The notes: generated from the letters alone by a model not told the origin. 64,000 nucleotides of DNA from Methylobacterium fujisawaense (GCF_014138435.1 NZ_JACJIM010000001.1:930001-994000), one strand, 5' to 3'; shown: positions 27,272 through 36,917, counted from the stretch's first letter. Numbers and translations: made by a program.

Positions 27272-28660
27272 CTAGCCCCGCGCCACCGCGTCCATGCGCA
27301 AGCCGTGCTCCGGCCGCAGCGTCACCCGGTGGAGCGGCGTCACCGGCGGATGATCCGCCGGCAGCCGGAAGCGCACCGCCCGCACCACATGCGCCAGCAC
27401 GATCACGGCCTCCTGAATCGAGAAGCTCTGGCCGATGCAGATCCGCGGCCCCGCCCCGAACGGCAGATAGGCGAAGCGCGGAATCGTGTCGCGGTTCTCG
27501 GGCAGGAACCGCTCCGGCACGAAGGCCTCCGGATCCTCCCACAGCAGATGGTGGCGGTGGAGCACCCAGGGCGCCACCATGACCAGCGAGCCCCGCGGCA
27601 CCTTGATCCGGCCGAGCCGGTCGTCCCGGATCGCCTGACGGCTGAGGAACGGCACCGGCGGGAACAGGCGCATGGCCTCCTCGATCGCCGCCCGGGTGAA
27701 CGGCAGACGCTCCGCGGAAAAATCCCCCGGCCCGGCGGCATCGACCTCGGCCTCGATCCGCGCCTGGGCGGCCGGATCCTGCGACAGGCAGTAGAGCGTC
27801 CAGGTCAGGGAATTGGCCGTGGTCTCGTGCCCGGCGGCGATGAAGGTGACGATGTTGGCCTTCACGGCGAGATCCGAGAGCCCGTTGCCGGTCTCGGGAT
27901 CCTGCGCTTCGAGCAGCAGGGTCAGCAGGTCCCGGGGCGCCTCCCCCCGCGCCATCAGCGCCTTGCGGCGGGCGATGAGCTCATCGACCACCTCGGCGAA
28001 GAAGCGGCCCGCCGGACGGGCCCGCAGGCGGCCGATCCGCGGCACGAAATCGGGCACGCCGAACACGTCGAGGGGGTCGATCGGCCCGACCGCTTCCAGG
28101 AAGCGCGTGATCGCACGGCCGAGGGCATCGGGATCGCTCGGCAGGCCTTGCGTGAAGATCGTCCGCTCCAGCACGTCGAGCGTGACGCGGGTCATCTCAA
28201 GGGCCACATCGACCTGCTTGCCGTCGCGGCGGACGAGGCGGCGGCCGAGACGGGCGCCGGCGGCGTTCATCGCCTCCGAAAAGCCCTGGACCGTGCGGGC
28301 GTTGAAGATCGGCGCCAGCGTCCGGCGCTGGAGGCGCCACTCGTCGCCCTCGGCGCTGAGCAGACCGTTGCCGAGCCCCGGGGCGAGGACACGCCGCTGC
28401 AGGTCGTCCTTGCGGTAGCCGTCGGCATTCTCGATGAGCAGGTAGCGGATCAGCGCCGGGTCGCTCACCAGGGTGATCCGGCCCATCGCGCCCTCGGCCG
28501 CCACCACCGGCAGCTTGAAATGCGCGTCCATCCAGGTGGTGATCGGATTCTTCCGGGCCGCCCGCAGGAAGTCGAACAGGCCGAGCGGCGCCTTCAGCGG
28601 CGGCGGCACGACGGGGCGGAACCGGGCGGCGGGTTCGGACAGATCGATCGTCGCGCTCAT
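27272..28660 (-). CDS. Cytochrome P450 monooxygenase
   Basis: A soluble 462-residue heme monooxygenase. The oxygen-activation helix I motif is [10 protein letters not shown], the K-helix ExxR is EAMR in [11 protein letters not shown], and the heme-binding loop [11 protein letters not shown] supplies the thiolate cysteine. There is no N-terminal membrane anchor. The style (CYP102/CYP4-like helix [11 protein letters not shown]) suggests hydroxylation of fatty or terpenoid substrates, but no substrate can be assigned, and no ferredoxin or reductase is adjacent. The ATG follows AAGGAGCCG. It is divergent from fumC. Confidence 0.95.
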   Translation of the reverse strand: MSATIDLSEPAARFRPVVPPPLKAPLGLFDFLRAARKNPITTWMDAHFKLPVVAAEGAMGRITLVSDPALIRYLLIENADGYRKDDLQRRVLAPGLGNGLLSAEGDEWRLQRRTLAPIFNARTVQGFSEAMNAAGARLGRRLVRRDGKQVDVALEMTRVTLDVLERTIFTQGLPSDPDALGRAITRFLEAVGPIDPLDVFGVPDFVPRIGRLRARPAGRFFAEVVDELIARRKALMARGEAPRDLLTLLLEAQDPETGNGLSDLAVKANIVTFIAAGHETTANSLTWTLYCLSQDPAAQARIEAEVDAAGPGDFSAERLPFTRAAIEEAMRLFPPVPFLSRQAIRDDRLGRIKVPRGSLVMVAPWVLHRHHLLWEDPEAFVPERFLPENRDTIPRFAYLPFGAGPRICIGQSFSIQEAVIVLAHVVRAVRFRLPADHPPVTPLHRVTLRPEHGLRMDAVARG

Positions 28661-28781
28661 CGGCTCCTTGTCCGGCGGGAACAGAGCTTCGCTCTTGTCG
28701 GGGTGCCGGGAAAACCGGCATCGCGATTCACCCGCGCCTCATTTAAGTAGGCACCGCACGGCACCAGACGTAGAGGCCACG

Positions 28782-30191
28782 ATGTCGCCCACCGAGACCG
28801 CCACCCGCACCGAGTCCGACACCTTCGGGCCGATCGAGGTTCCGGCGCATCGCTACTGGGGCGCGCAGACGCAGCGCTCGATCCAGAACTTCAAGATTGG
28901 CACCGACCGGATGCCGGCGCCCCTCGTCCACGCCCTCGGGGTGGTGAAGCAGGCTGCCGCCCTGGTGAACAAGGATCTCGGCGCCCTCGACGCGACGCTC
29001 GCCGACGCCATCGCGGCCTCGGCGGCCGAAGTGGTGGAGGGCCGCCACGACGACGAGTTCCCCCTGGTCATCTACCAGACCGGCTCGGGCACCCAGTCGA
29101 ACATGAACGCCAACGAGGTGATCGCGAGCCTCGCCAACGAGCGGCTGGGCGGCCAGCGCGGCGGCAAGTCGCCGGTCCACCCGAACGACCATTGCAACCG
29201 CGGCCAGTCCTCGAACGACACCTTCCCCACCGCCATGCACATCGCGGTGGCGCGGGAGATCCAGGGGCGCCTGCTGCCGGCGCTCTCCCACCTGCACGGC
29301 GCGCTGGACGCCAAGGCCAAGGCGTTCGCGTCGATCGTCAAGATCGGCCGCACCCACCTGCAGGACGCGACGCCGGTCTCGCTGGGCCAGGAATTCTCCG
29401 GCTACGCCGCCCAGGTGGCGCTCGGCGGCTCGCGGGTCGCCGCGACCCTGCCGGGGGTCCTGGCGCTCGCCCAGGGCGGCACCGCGGTCGGCACCGGCCT
29501 CAACGCCCATCCGGAATTCGCCGACCGCTTCGCCGCCAAGGTCGCGGAGCTGACCGGGCTGCCCTTCACCTCCGCCGAGAACAAGTTCGAGGCGCTGGCC
29601 ACCCACGACGCGCTGGTGTTCACGCAGGGCGCGCTCGCGGCCCTCGCCGCCGGCCTGTTCAAGATCGCCCAGGACATCCGCTTCCTCGGCTCGGGCCCGC
29701 GCTCCGGCCTCGGCGAATTGTCGCTCCCTGAGAACGAGCCCGGCTCCTCGATCATGCCCGGCAAGGTCAACCCGACCCAGTGCGAGGCGCTGACCATGGT
29801 CTGCGCCCAGGTGATCGGCAACGGCACGACGGTGAGCTTCGCCGGCAGCCAGGGCAATTTCGAACTCAACGTCTTCAAGCCGGTGATCGCCAACGCGGTG
29901 CTGCAATCGGTGCGGCTGCTCGCCGACGCGGCGGTGAGCTTCACCGACAATTGCGTCGTCGGCATCAAGGCCAACGAGGACAAGATCGCCGACCTGATGA
30001 GCCGCTCGCTCATGCTGGTGACCGCGCTCGCCCCCTCGATCGGCTACGACAAGGCCGCCGAGATCGCCAAGACCGCGCACAAGAACGGCACCACCCTCAA
30101 GCAGGAGGCCCTGCGCCTCGGCTACGTCACCGAGGCGGAGTTCGAGCGCGTGGTCCGGCCGGAGACGATGCTGGCGCCGAGCGCCGACTGA
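28782..30191 (+). CDS. fumC: Fumarate hydratase class II
   Basis: FumC hydrates fumarate to malate in the TCA cycle without an iron-sulfur cluster. The 469-residue product carries the superfamily signature [13 protein letters not shown], the [13 protein letters not shown] and [11 protein letters not shown] blocks and the catalytic histidine in [11 protein letters not shown]. The ATG at 28782 was chosen because similarity begins with [20 protein letters not shown]. It is divergent from the P450 gene across about 120 bases. Confidence 0.98.
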   Translation: MSPTETATRTESDTFGPIEVPAHRYWGAQTQRSIQNFKIGTDRMPAPLVHALGVVKQAAALVNKDLGALDATLADAIAASAAEVVEGRHDDEFPLVIYQTGSGTQSNMNANEVIASLANERLGGQRGGKSPVHPNDHCNRGQSSNDTFPTAMHIAVAREIQGRLLPALSHLHGALDAKAKAFASIVKIGRTHLQDATPVSLGQEFSGYAAQVALGGSRVAATLPGVLALAQGGTAVGTGLNAHPEFADRFAAKVAELTGLPFTSAENKFEALATHDALVFTQGALAALAAGLFKIAQDIRFLGSGPRSGLGELSLPENEPGSSIMPGKVNPTQCEALTMVCAQVIGNGTTVSFAGSQGNFELNVFKPVIANAVLQSVRLLADAAVSFTDNCVVGIKANEDKIADLMSRSLMLVTALAPSIGYDKAAEIAKTAHKNGTTLKQEALRLGYVTEAEFERVVRPETMLAPSAD

Positions 30192-30246
30192 TTGTTGTGT
30201 GACGTCCCGGCGCGGAGCCTCCCGCGCCGGTTACGGGAGGCGATCC

Positions 30247-30450
30247 GTGGCCGAGATCATCAATCTGCGCCAGATCCGCAAGGCGAAGGCCCGTGCCGAG
30301 GCCGACACGAAGGCCGAGGCCAACCGGATCGCCTTCGGCCAGACGAAGAAGGCCAAGACTCTCCAGCAGCGGCGCAAGGCCCTCGAGACCGAGCGCCACG
30401 AGGGCCATCGCCTCGCGCGGCACGAGCCGGATTCCGACCCGAACGCATGA
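30247..30450 (+). CDS. DUF4169 family small protein
   Basis: A 67-residue very basic, helical protein starting EIINLRQIRKAKARAEA, the DUF4169 signature of alphaproteobacteria. The function is unknown; the charge pattern suggests nucleic-acid or ribosome association. The start is a GTG at 30247 with GGGAGG seven bases upstream. It is followed after 10 bases by a ribbon-helix-helix gene, a pairing often kept near fumC in related genomes, and could be read through from fumC. Confidence 0.8.
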   Translation: MAEIINLRQIRKAKARAEADTKAEANRIAFGQTKKAKTLQQRRKALETERHEGHRLARHEPDSDPNA

Positions 30451-30460
30451 TCCGCCTCCC

Positions 30461-30685
30461 GTGAGCGCCGGCCTCACCAAGCACTCCGTGATGATCGCCG
30501 GCCACCGCACCAGCGTGTCCCTGGAGGATCCGTTCTGGGCGGCGCTGCGGGAGATCGCGGAGGCGCGGGGCCAGTCCGTCCAGGCTCTCATCGGGGCGAT
30601 CGATGCCGGGCGCGACGGACAGAACCTGTCTTCGGCGATCCGGGTCTTCGTCCTCGAAGCCGTCCGCGCGATGCCGGAAACGTGA
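30461..30685 (+). CDS. Ribbon-helix-helix domain protein
   Basis: A 74-residue protein. KHSVMIAGHRTSVSLEDPFWAALREIAEARG matches the RHH_4 family (short quote: AGHRTSVSLEDPFWAAL), with the beta strand HRTSVSL expected to dimerise and contact DNA. NLSSAIRVFVLEAVR closes the fold. I start it at the GTG at 30461, since family members begin a few residues before KHS; an ATG at 30491 would cut into the fold. It forms a two-gene unit with DUF4169, probably a small DNA-binding regulator. Confidence 0.78.
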   Translation: MSAGLTKHSVMIAGHRTSVSLEDPFWAALREIAEARGQSVQALIGAIDAGRDGQNLSSAIRVFVLEAVRAMPET

Positions 30686-30766
30686 GCGCGTCGCGCCCTG
30701 TCCGATCTGCCGGTCCCGAATAGCTTGTGACGTGCGCGTGACAAAATCCCGCAGTCAGGAGATCCC

Positions 30767-31393
30767 ATGGCCACCCGAGAGCCGCTGCTCAGAACAATCC
30801 CGATCGCCGAGCTGCGCCCGACGCAGATGACGGTGGGCTACCGTGAAGTGGCGGAGAAGCGGCGGCGCTGGCGGGAATACGACGGCGAGAAGAAAGAGGA
30901 GTTCCTCGGCGCCCATATGATCCCGACGCTGCTCGGGCCGAAGAAGCGCCATTACATCATCGATCATCACCACCTCTCCCGCGCCCTGCACGAGGAGGGG
31001 GTCGAGAGCGTGCTCGTCACCGTGGTGGCCGACCTGCACTACCTCGACAAGGACGCCTTCTGGACGGTGTGCGACCACAAATCCTGGGCGCATCCCTACG
31101 ATGCCGAGGGCGTGCGCCAGCACTTCAAGGACATCCCGAAATCGGTCGATGCCCTGGCGGACGATCCCTACCGCAGCCTCGCCGGCGAGCTGCGCCGGGC
31201 CGGCGGCTTCGCGAAGGATACCACCCCGTTCAGCGAGTTCCTGTGGGCCGACTTCCTGCGGCGGAACATCAAGGAGAAGCGGATCGAGGGCGACTTCTCC
31301 TCCGCCCTGGAGCGGGCGATGGCGCTGGCGAAATCCAAGGACGCCGACTACCTGCCCGGCTGGTGCGGACCGGTGACCCGCCCCATCCGCTAG
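30767..31393 (+). CDS. ParB-like nuclease family protein (ParBc_2)
   Basis: A 208-residue protein of the ParBc_2 family. IAELRPTQMTVGYREVAEKR resembles the ParB opening, and the block PKKRHYIIDHHHLSRALHEEG carries the basic and histidine residues typical of this group. It lacks the helix-turn-helix of true partition ParB, so it is unlikely to act in chromosome segregation. The role is unknown. The ATG follows CAGGAGATCCC. Confidence 0.82.
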   Translation: MATREPLLRTIPIAELRPTQMTVGYREVAEKRRRWREYDGEKKEEFLGAHMIPTLLGPKKRHYIIDHHHLSRALHEEGVESVLVTVVADLHYLDKDAFWTVCDHKSWAHPYDAEGVRQHFKDIPKSVDALADDPYRSLAGELRRAGGFAKDTTPFSEFLWADFLRRNIKEKRIEGDFSSALERAMALAKSKDADYLPGWCGPVTRPIR

Positions 31394-31537
31394 GGCGCCG
31401 CCGGGTCGTCGCGGTGGATCCGCCCGACCGTTTCGCGTGACGCGGCGGGCTGTCTGCCCGAAAAACGCCCCGCCCCTGGGCGAGGTTCGGGGGGGCCGCC
31501 CGCGCCCGCCCCCTCCAGCCGGACGAACAGCCCCCGC

Positions 31538-32458
31538 ATGCCGATGCCGCGTTTCGCCCCGAGCCTCGCGCTCGCCGCCCTGCTCCTGCCCGCCGCCGCG
31601 CAGGCCCAGGATCGCGGTAGCGTCAATCCGAAGCCCCTGCCGCCCCTGGAGCATCCGGACGCGCCCTCGACGCCCGCCAAGGCGCTGTTCGGGCGCGTCA
31701 CCAAGGCGGCCTCCGGGCCGGCGCACATCTACGGCTTCTATGCCAAGGGCTGCTTCTCCGGGGGTGAGGCGCTGCCGCTGGACGGTCCGAACTGGCAGGT
31801 CATGCGCCCGTCCCGCAACCGGATGTGGGGCACGCCCTACCTCGTCGATTTCATCGAGCGCCTGTCGCAGAAGGCGGCCCGGGTCGGCTGGCCCGGCCTC
31901 CTCGTGGGCGACATGGCCCAGCCCCGGGGCGGCCCGATGATCACCGGCCACGCCTCGCACCAGATCGGCATCGACGCCGATGTCTGGCTGACGCCGATGC
32001 CCGACCACCGCATGAGCCGGGCGGAGCGCGAGGAGACCTCGGCCACCGACATGGTCCGCCGCGACCGCCTCGACATCGATCCGGAGGTCTGGACGCCGAC
32101 GCACCTGCAACTGATCAAGGTCACCGCCGAGCAGCCGGAGGTGGAGCGCATCTTCGTCAACGCGGCGATCAAGAAGGCGCTGTGCCGCGACGCCGCGGGC
32201 AGCCGCTGGATGTCCAAGGTGCGCCCGATGTACGGGCACAATTACCACTACCATATCCGGCTCGCCTGTCCGGCCGGCCAGGAGGATTGCCAGCCGCAGG
32301 GCGCGCCGCCGCCGGGCGACGGCTGCGACGACCTCAGCTACTGGTTCTCGGATGCGGTGCTGCATCCGAAGCCCCCGAAGGTGCCGCCGAAACCCAAGCC
32401 CGCCATGACCATGGCCGCGCTCCCCAACGCCTGCCGGGCGGTTCTGAAGGCGCCGTAG
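31538..32458 (+). CDS. mepA: Penicillin-insensitive murein DD-endopeptidase
   Basis: MepA cleaves D-Ala-mDAP cross-links of peptidoglycan in the periplasm. The 306-residue protein has a signal peptide (SLALAALLLPAAAQAQ), the zinc-binding block GHASHQIGIDADVWL and the second histidine block GHNYHYHIRLACP, plus cysteines near the C-terminus. Two in-frame ATGs (31538 and 31544) both precede the signal; the first is used. Confidence 0.95.
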   Translation: MPMPRFAPSLALAALLLPAAAQAQDRGSVNPKPLPPLEHPDAPSTPAKALFGRVTKAASGPAHIYGFYAKGCFSGGEALPLDGPNWQVMRPSRNRMWGTPYLVDFIERLSQKAARVGWPGLLVGDMAQPRGGPMITGHASHQIGIDADVWLTPMPDHRMSRAEREETSATDMVRRDRLDIDPEVWTPTHLQLIKVTAEQPEVERIFVNAAIKKALCRDAAGSRWMSKVRPMYGHNYHYHIRLACPAGQEDCQPQGAPPPGDGCDDLSYWFSDAVLHPKPPKVPPKPKPAMTMAALPNACRAVLKAP

Positions 32459-32623
32459 GGCGGAGGCGCGGAGGCGGGGCGGCCGCCATCGCGGGCGAGG
32501 CGACCCGTCCGCGCGCCACCCGCGCTGACGGTGGCACCGCCGAGGGGATGAGCGGCGCGGAAACGATCCGCCCGGCGAGACTGGTCGCTCGGCGCGCCGG
32601 ACGCGATGTGCTAACGCCTGCGG

Positions 32624-32785
32624 ATGCCCCGCTGGCTCTTCATCCTCTTCGCGACCGCCGTCGCCCTCTCGGTGCTGGGCAGCGTGCTGATCGTGCTCCG
32701 CAGCCCGAACAGCACGCCGCCGCCGCACGGCAGCGCCGCCCCGTTGCCGGGCCCGCAGACGCGGCCCGACGGACGGAGCCCGTGA
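32624..32785 (+). CDS. Small single-pass membrane protein
   Basis: A 53-residue frame begins at an ATG at 32624. Residues 4-24 form one strong membrane segment (LFILFATAVALSVLGSVLIVL), followed by an RSPNS turn and a Pro/Gly-rich tail ending PDGRSP. It ends 3 bases before the convergent msrA stop. No ribosome-binding site stands out and no family is recognised, but the clear hydrophobic profile supports a real gene. Confidence 0.5.
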   Translation: MPRWLFILFATAVALSVLGSVLIVLRSPNSTPPPHGSAAPLPGPQTRPDGRSP

Positions 32786-32788
32786 GGC

Positions 32789-33445
32789 TCAGGCGGCGAC
32801 GCCGGTTCCCACCGGGCAGCTGACGCCGGTGCCGCCCAGGCCGCAATAGCCCGCCGGGTTCTTGGCGAGGTACTGCTGGTGGTAGGCCTCCGCGAAATAG
32901 AACCGCTCCAGCGGCTTGATCTCGGTGGTGACGTCGGGGAAGCCGCGCGTCCGGAGCGCCTCGGCGTAGGCGTCGCGCACGGCCCGGGCCGTGGCCTCCT
33001 GGTCGGGGCCGACGGTGTAGATGCCGGAGCGGTACTGCGTGCCGACATCGTTGCCCTGGCGCATGCCCTGCGTCGGGTCGTGGCTCTCGAAGAAGGTCCG
33101 CAGCACCGCCTCCCGGGACAGCACCGCCGGATCGAAGGCCACCAGCACGACCTCGTTGTGGCCGGTCTGGCCGGTGCAGACTTCCTCGTAGGTGGGGTTC
33201 GGCGTGTAGCCGCCGGCATAGCCGACCGCCGTCACGAACACGCCCTCGGGCAGTTGCCAGAACCGCCGCTCGGCGCCCCAGAAGCATCCGAGCCCCAGCA
33301 CGATCGTCTCGATGCCCGGCGGATACGGCCCCTTGAGCGGGTTGCCGTTGACGAAATGCGTCTCGGCTGTCGGGACCGGCGTCGGGCGGCCCGGCAGGGC
33401 GTCGGCCGGGGCCGGCATTTCGGGACGCTTGCGGAACGAAAACAT
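32789..33445 (-). CDS. msrA: Peptide methionine sulfoxide reductase A
   Basis: MsrA repairs oxidised methionine (S-epimer). The 218-residue product has the catalytic motif [11 protein letters not shown], then [20 protein letters not shown] and [23 protein letters not shown] (quoted in part: [19 protein letters not shown]). Cysteines in GYCGLGG and VSCPVG near the C-terminus are the recycling pair. The ATG at 33445 follows GGAAGGCAAGCCG. An open extension to 33769 has no family similarity. Confidence 0.96.
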   Translation of the reverse strand: MFSFRKRPEMPAPADALPGRPTPVPTAETHFVNGNPLKGPYPPGIETIVLGLGCFWGAERRFWQLPEGVFVTAVGYAGGYTPNPTYEEVCTGQTGHNEVVLVAFDPAVLSREAVLRTFFESHDPTQGMRQGNDVGTQYRSGIYTVGPDQEATARAVRDAYAEALRTRGFPDVTTEIKPLERFYFAEAYHQQYLAKNPAGYCGLGGTGVSCPVGTGVAA

Positions 33446-33632
33446 CGGCTTGCCTTCCGGTGTCGAACTCCCGCCGATATGGGGAGGCGGAGGCGGCCAG
33501 AAAAGCGTTCGGCGGCCCGGCGACGCGAAACCTTGACGCGAGACTGGACCTCGGACGCGAATTCCGGCTTGTACCCCCGAGAGACACTGATCGAATGGCC
33601 GCTCCGAGCGGCGTTGGGAAGGGCTGATCCGC

Positions 33633-34127
33633 ATGGAGACGGGCGGGACTGCCACGAGCCACGTGCCGGACAATGTGAAGGTGGGGTCGCAGCGGGGCGA
33701 TCCGTTCGCCGCAGCCGTGCGCGCGACGCGGATGCCGATGATCATCACGGATCCGGCCCAGCACGACAACCCGATCGTCTTCGTGAACGACGCCTTCCTG
33801 ACGCTGACCGGCTATACCCGGATGGAGGTGATCGGCCGCAACTGCCGCTTCCTGCAGGGTCCCGAAACCGAGGCGGAGGCCGTCGATCGCCTGCGCGAGG
33901 CCATCCGGCGGGAGGAGGACATCCGGGTCGACCTCCTCAACTATCGCAAGGACGGCTCGACCTTCCAGAACGCCCTCTATGTCGGGCCGGTGCGGGATGA
34001 GGCGGACCGGGTCGTCTACTTCTTCGCCTCGCAGTTCGACGTCAGCGAGCGCTACGCGCTGACCGCCGAGGTCGAACGGCTGAAGGGGGCGCTGGCGGAG
34101 GCCGAGGCCCGGCTCGCGGGCCGTTAG
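33633..34127 (+). CDS. Short LOV blue-light photoreceptor
   Basis: A 164-residue protein made of one LOV domain and a C-terminal helix. The flavin-adduct motif GRNCRFLQG is intact with the photoactive cysteine at residue 71. [19 protein letters not shown] precedes it, and [18 protein letters not shown] and [11 protein letters not shown] complete the fold. The C-terminal segment ([17 protein letters not shown]) looks like a dimerising coiled coil. No kinase, HTH or GGDEF output is attached, so it must signal by dimer change or partner binding. The neighbours are msrA (divergent) and a small membrane protein, neither an obvious partner. Confidence 0.92.
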   Translation: METGGTATSHVPDNVKVGSQRGDPFAAAVRATRMPMIITDPAQHDNPIVFVNDAFLTLTGYTRMEVIGRNCRFLQGPETEAEAVDRLREAIRREEDIRVDLLNYRKDGSTFQNALYVGPVRDEADRVVYFFASQFDVSERYALTAEVERLKGALAEAEARLAGR

Positions 34128-34163
34128 GCCGCGCCCGAGCGCCAGGGCTTCGTCATTACTTCG

Positions 34164-34484
34164 TCAGGGCTTCGTCAGGAAGCCGATCGGCTCGCGGCCC
34201 GGCTGGCCGAGCCAGAGCAGCACCGCGCCGAGCCCCAGGCCGATCAGGGAGGCCGGCGCCAGGGTGAGCGGCAGGCCCAGGATGTGCCAGAGCCAGGGCG
34301 CCGCCCCCTCCACGCTGCCCTGCAGGGCGCTGGCCTTGTCCTTGAACAGGGTGGCGATCACGTCGGAGAGGGGCGTCACCCGCAGGCCGTTGTTGGCGAT
34401 GGAACGGGCGCCGTCATAGATCAGCGCGACGAAGCCGCCGGCCATCAGCAGGAAGCCCAGGACGCGGGCCAGGAAGCGGAACAT
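34164..34484 (-). CDS. Small two-TM membrane protein (PetM-like annotation group)
   Basis: A 106-residue protein with two hydrophobic segments (LARVLGFLLMAGGFVALIYDG at the N-terminus and PASLIGLGLGAVLLWLG near the C-terminus) separated by a soluble stretch. It begins MFRFLARVLG and ends GREPIGFLTKP. Similar alphaproteobacterial proteins exist without assigned function. The ATG at 34484 follows AGAAGGCCCCGCG. It faces the LOV gene convergently. Confidence 0.7.
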   Translation of the reverse strand: MFRFLARVLGFLLMAGGFVALIYDGARSIANNGLRVTPLSDVIATLFKDKASALQGSVEGAAPWLWHILGLPLTLAPASLIGLGLGAVLLWLGQPGREPIGFLTKP

Positions 34485-34704
34485 CGCGGGGCCTTCTGAG
34501 CCTTGCCTTACGGACCGTTTGGGCTTTCGCCGGCGCGCCCGAGGGCGCCCGCCCCGGGAGTATGGGTCCGGACCGCAAGGTGCAAGCGCCAGCGGCGCGT
34601 CTGCGGCGCGGCCGGGGCGAGCGTCGATCCGCGCGGTTGCCGGGTCGCCGGGCCCGTGCCACAGGCTCGCCCCGCGGCGGCGGGCCGCGGGAGAGCGGTC
34701 GACC

Positions 34705-35382
34705 TTGAACGCGCGCGCGACGAATCTCGGCCTCGTGATCTTCGATTGCGATGGCGTTCTGGTGGACAGCGAGCCCCTGAGCCTCGCCTGCTTGACGGCC
34801 GGACTGAACCGGATCGGCGTCGATATCGACTTCGCCACCGTGCGGGCCCGCTTCACCGGCACCGCGATGCCCTCGATCATGGCCCATATCGCCAGCGACT
34901 ACGGGGTCGCCGCCCCCGCCGGCTTCGTCGAGGCGGTGAAGGCCGAGACCCTGGCGCTGTTCGACGCGGAGCTGCGGGCGATGCGCGGCGTCGCCGAGGC
35001 GGTCGCCGCCGTGGGCCTGCCGGTCTGCGTCGCGTCGAGCAGCGACCCGGTGCGGCTGCGCCATTCCCTGACCCTGACCGGGCTGCTGCCGCTGTTCGGC
35101 GAGCACGTCTTCTCCTCGGCCCAGGTGGCACGGGGCAAGCCGTTCCCCGACCTGTTCCTGTTTGCCGCCGCGCGCATGGGCGCCGCTCCGGCCGCCTGCC
35201 TGGTGATCGAGGACAGCGTGCCCGGCGTCACGGCGGCCCGGAGCGCCGGCATGCGGGTGGCGGGCTTCACCGGGGGCGGCCATTGGGGGCACGACCCGGC
35301 GGGCACCGGCCTCGCGGAGGCCGGCGCGACCCGGATCTTCTCGGACTTCTCCGACCTCGCCGCGGTGATCGCCGCCGCCTGA
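34705..35382 (+). CDS. HAD-superfamily phosphatase (phosphoglycolate/beta-phosphoglucomutase-like)
   Basis: A 225-residue HAD subfamily IA hydrolase. The nucleophile motif is VIFDCDGVLVDSEP, motif II is CVASSSDP, the lysine is in RGKPFPDLFLFAA and motif IV is VIEDSVPGVTAA. A four-helix cap lies between motifs I and II. The substrate is a small phosphorylated metabolite that cannot be named. I use a TTG start at 34705 with GGGAGAG upstream; the frame stays open further 5' but without similarity. Confidence 0.88.
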   Translation: MNARATNLGLVIFDCDGVLVDSEPLSLACLTAGLNRIGVDIDFATVRARFTGTAMPSIMAHIASDYGVAAPAGFVEAVKAETLALFDAELRAMRGVAEAVAAVGLPVCVASSSDPVRLRHSLTLTGLLPLFGEHVFSSAQVARGKPFPDLFLFAAARMGAAPAACLVIEDSVPGVTAARSAGMRVAGFTGGGHWGHDPAGTGLAEAGATRIFSDFSDLAAVIAAA

Positions 35383-35631
35383 ACGATCCCGCCTCCCCCG
35401 AGCGCGGCCGGCACCGGATTCCTGCCAGGCGGGCACCGAAAATCGGAAGTCCGTTCCGTTGACGGTGTGCGGCGCCACGCCCATTTTCAGGGTGCCGGCC
35501 GGGCTGAACGCCCGGGCGCTCCGCCGGTCCGGCCGCGGTGATTTGAGAAGCGTAGCTTGCGCCGCGTGATCAAACGCTAAAGCACTGCGACGGCCCCGTG
35601 CCGCGCGGTCCTTCAGTCTGGAGGACATCCG

Positions 35632-35715
35632 ATGGTCCTGCGAACACCGTCCCTTCGACACCCGCTCCTGAACGCGCCCTGCTGCCCCGCCGCCCGTCGG
35701 CGCTGTCGACGCTAG
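35632..35715 (+). CDS. Possible 27-residue Cys/Arg-rich leader peptide
   Basis: An ATG at 35632 with a perfect Shine-Dalgarno (GGAGG, seven bases upstream) opens a frame of 27 codons ending at TAG. The peptide ends NAPCCPAARRRCRR. No homologue is recognised. The excellent translation signal, tandem Cys codons and Arg-rich end resemble a regulatory upstream frame. It lies in an otherwise gene-free 400-base stretch, 72 bases before a hypothetical gene. Confidence 0.35.
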   Translation: MVLRTPSLRHPLLNAPCCPAARRRCRR

Positions 35716-35787
35716 CCCCGCCGACCGTCCGCAGCAGCCCACGCGATCCGGCACGGCGATATGCCGGCCCAGGGAGTTCCCAGTCCG

Positions 35788-36075
35788 ATGCACAGTCTCG
35801 CAGAGTTCCAGCCCGAAAACCGTCCCGATTTCGCAGACCCGGCCATCGGGCCTGCCGAACCGGCCCGGGTGATCGAGATCGGTGAGGTCACCGCCGGGAT
35901 CGCCGTGCCCGAGGGGCGCGGCGTCCGGTTCTTCTCATCGGCGCGCGCGTTCGACGGTCTCGACGGCGCCGTGTTCCGCACGGCCGAGCAGGCGGCCCGG
36001 GCAGCCCGCGCGCGCATGCGTACCCCGAGCCGGCCGGCCGCGCGGGCGCATCGCCCCGCGCTGCGCCGGGCCTGA
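35788..36075 (+). CDS. Hypothetical small protein
   Basis: A 95-residue soluble protein. The core RVIEIGEVTAGIAVPEGRG and RFFSSARAFDGLDGAVFRTAEQAARAARA looks like an alternating beta/helix domain, with a basic tail. No named family is recognised; similar short proteins are frequent in Methylobacterium. The ATG at 35788 follows GGGAG 11 bases upstream. The end lies 20 bases from the convergent ialB-like gene. Confidence 0.6.
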   Translation: MHSLAEFQPENRPDFADPAIGPAEPARVIEIGEVTAGIAVPEGRGVRFFSSARAFDGLDGAVFRTAEQAARAARARMRTPSRPAARAHRPALRRA

Positions 36076-36095
36076 CCCGCGCGCCACCCCGCGCG

Positions 36096-36809
36096 CTACC
36101 GGCCGCACTCGTCGCGGGTGCGCTTCAGGGCCTCCGCGAACCCGCCGAGGGCGTATTCGTCGCTCGTCGGGTTCCCGCGCAGCGAGGTGGTCTTGATCAC
36201 GAGCTTGGGGTTGCGGGCGCTCATCTCCGAGACGACCCGCGCCTCCTCGGCGGGGTTCTGCAGCCAGGCATTGCCGTCCTTCACCACGAGGCCGTAGCGG
36301 CTGGCGCCGAGGTTGAGGCTCGGATCGGTGGGCGCGGCCGCGGAGCCGGGCTTGATCTGGGAGGCCGCGGGCTTCGACGGGAAGCCCAGCATCACCGCCA
36401 CCTCGTTCTGGACGTTCTCGCCCTTGCGCACACTCACGAACAGATAGGCGGTGTCGCGCTTCAGGGTCTTGGGCGAGCGCGTCTGCGGCTGCGCGATGGC
36501 GTAGCAGAGCTTGTTGCGGCCGTCGCCGTTCACGAACACGTTCCAGTCGCCGAAGATCGCCACCGGCGTGGCCTGCTGCATGCCGGGCGGCGTCGCCGCC
36601 TTCTCCGCGCGCTTGGCCCGCTCGCGCCCATGCCGCCGCCCCCGGCGGCTCGGGGCCGCGTCGCCGCCCCCGGCATCCGGGGCCTGCGCCACCTCCTGGG
36701 CATGGGCCGTCGTCGCCGACAGGCCGACCCCGCCGAGCAAACCGGTGGCCAGCCCGGATGCGAGCAGGGCGAGAGCTCCGACCGGGAGCGAGCGGGAAAC
36801 GCGGACCAT
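36096..36809 (-). CDS. Invasion-associated locus B (IalB) family protein
   Basis: A 237-residue exported protein: signal peptide to about residue 38 (ending ATTAHAQ), a basic spacer with RRGRRHGRERAKR, then the IalB domain (IFGDWNVFVNGDGRNKLCYA, YLFVSVRKGENVQNEVAVMLG, SRYGLVVKDGNAWLQNP). IalB was described in Bartonella invasion, but homologues are widespread in free-living Hyphomicrobiales and probably serve the envelope. I prefer the ATG at 36809 with AGGAAG upstream over a GTG two codons earlier. Confidence 0.88.
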   Translation of the reverse strand: MVRVSRSLPVGALALLASGLATGLLGGVGLSATTAHAQEVAQAPDAGGGDAAPSRRGRRHGRERAKRAEKAATPPGMQQATPVAIFGDWNVFVNGDGRNKLCYAIAQPQTRSPKTLKRDTAYLFVSVRKGENVQNEVAVMLGFPSKPAASQIKPGSAAAPTDPSLNLGASRYGLVVKDGNAWLQNPAEEARVVSEMSARNPKLVIKTTSLRGNPTSDEYALGGFAEALKRTRDECGR

Positions 36810-36917
36810 CTTCACTTCCTGACGACGGGCGGCTCCGTCAGGAGCCGGACCGGGGATCGGGATTAGTGAAGCTTGCGTAAAACGTCGGCAAGATGGCGAG
36901 GCCGGATCTCTCGAACA

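Noticed and set aside
30247..30685. A classical toxin-antitoxin operon
   Set aside because: The RHH protein could be antitoxin-like, but DUF4169 has no toxin fold and the pair follows a core metabolic gene.
30767..31393. A chromosome-partition ParB
   Set aside because: No helix-turn-helix, no parA next to it and no parS-like palindrome; the ParBc_2 family is distinct.
36096..36809. IalB as evidence for a pathogen
   Set aside because: IalB-like proteins are common in free-living Hyphomicrobiales; nothing else in the window points to invasion.
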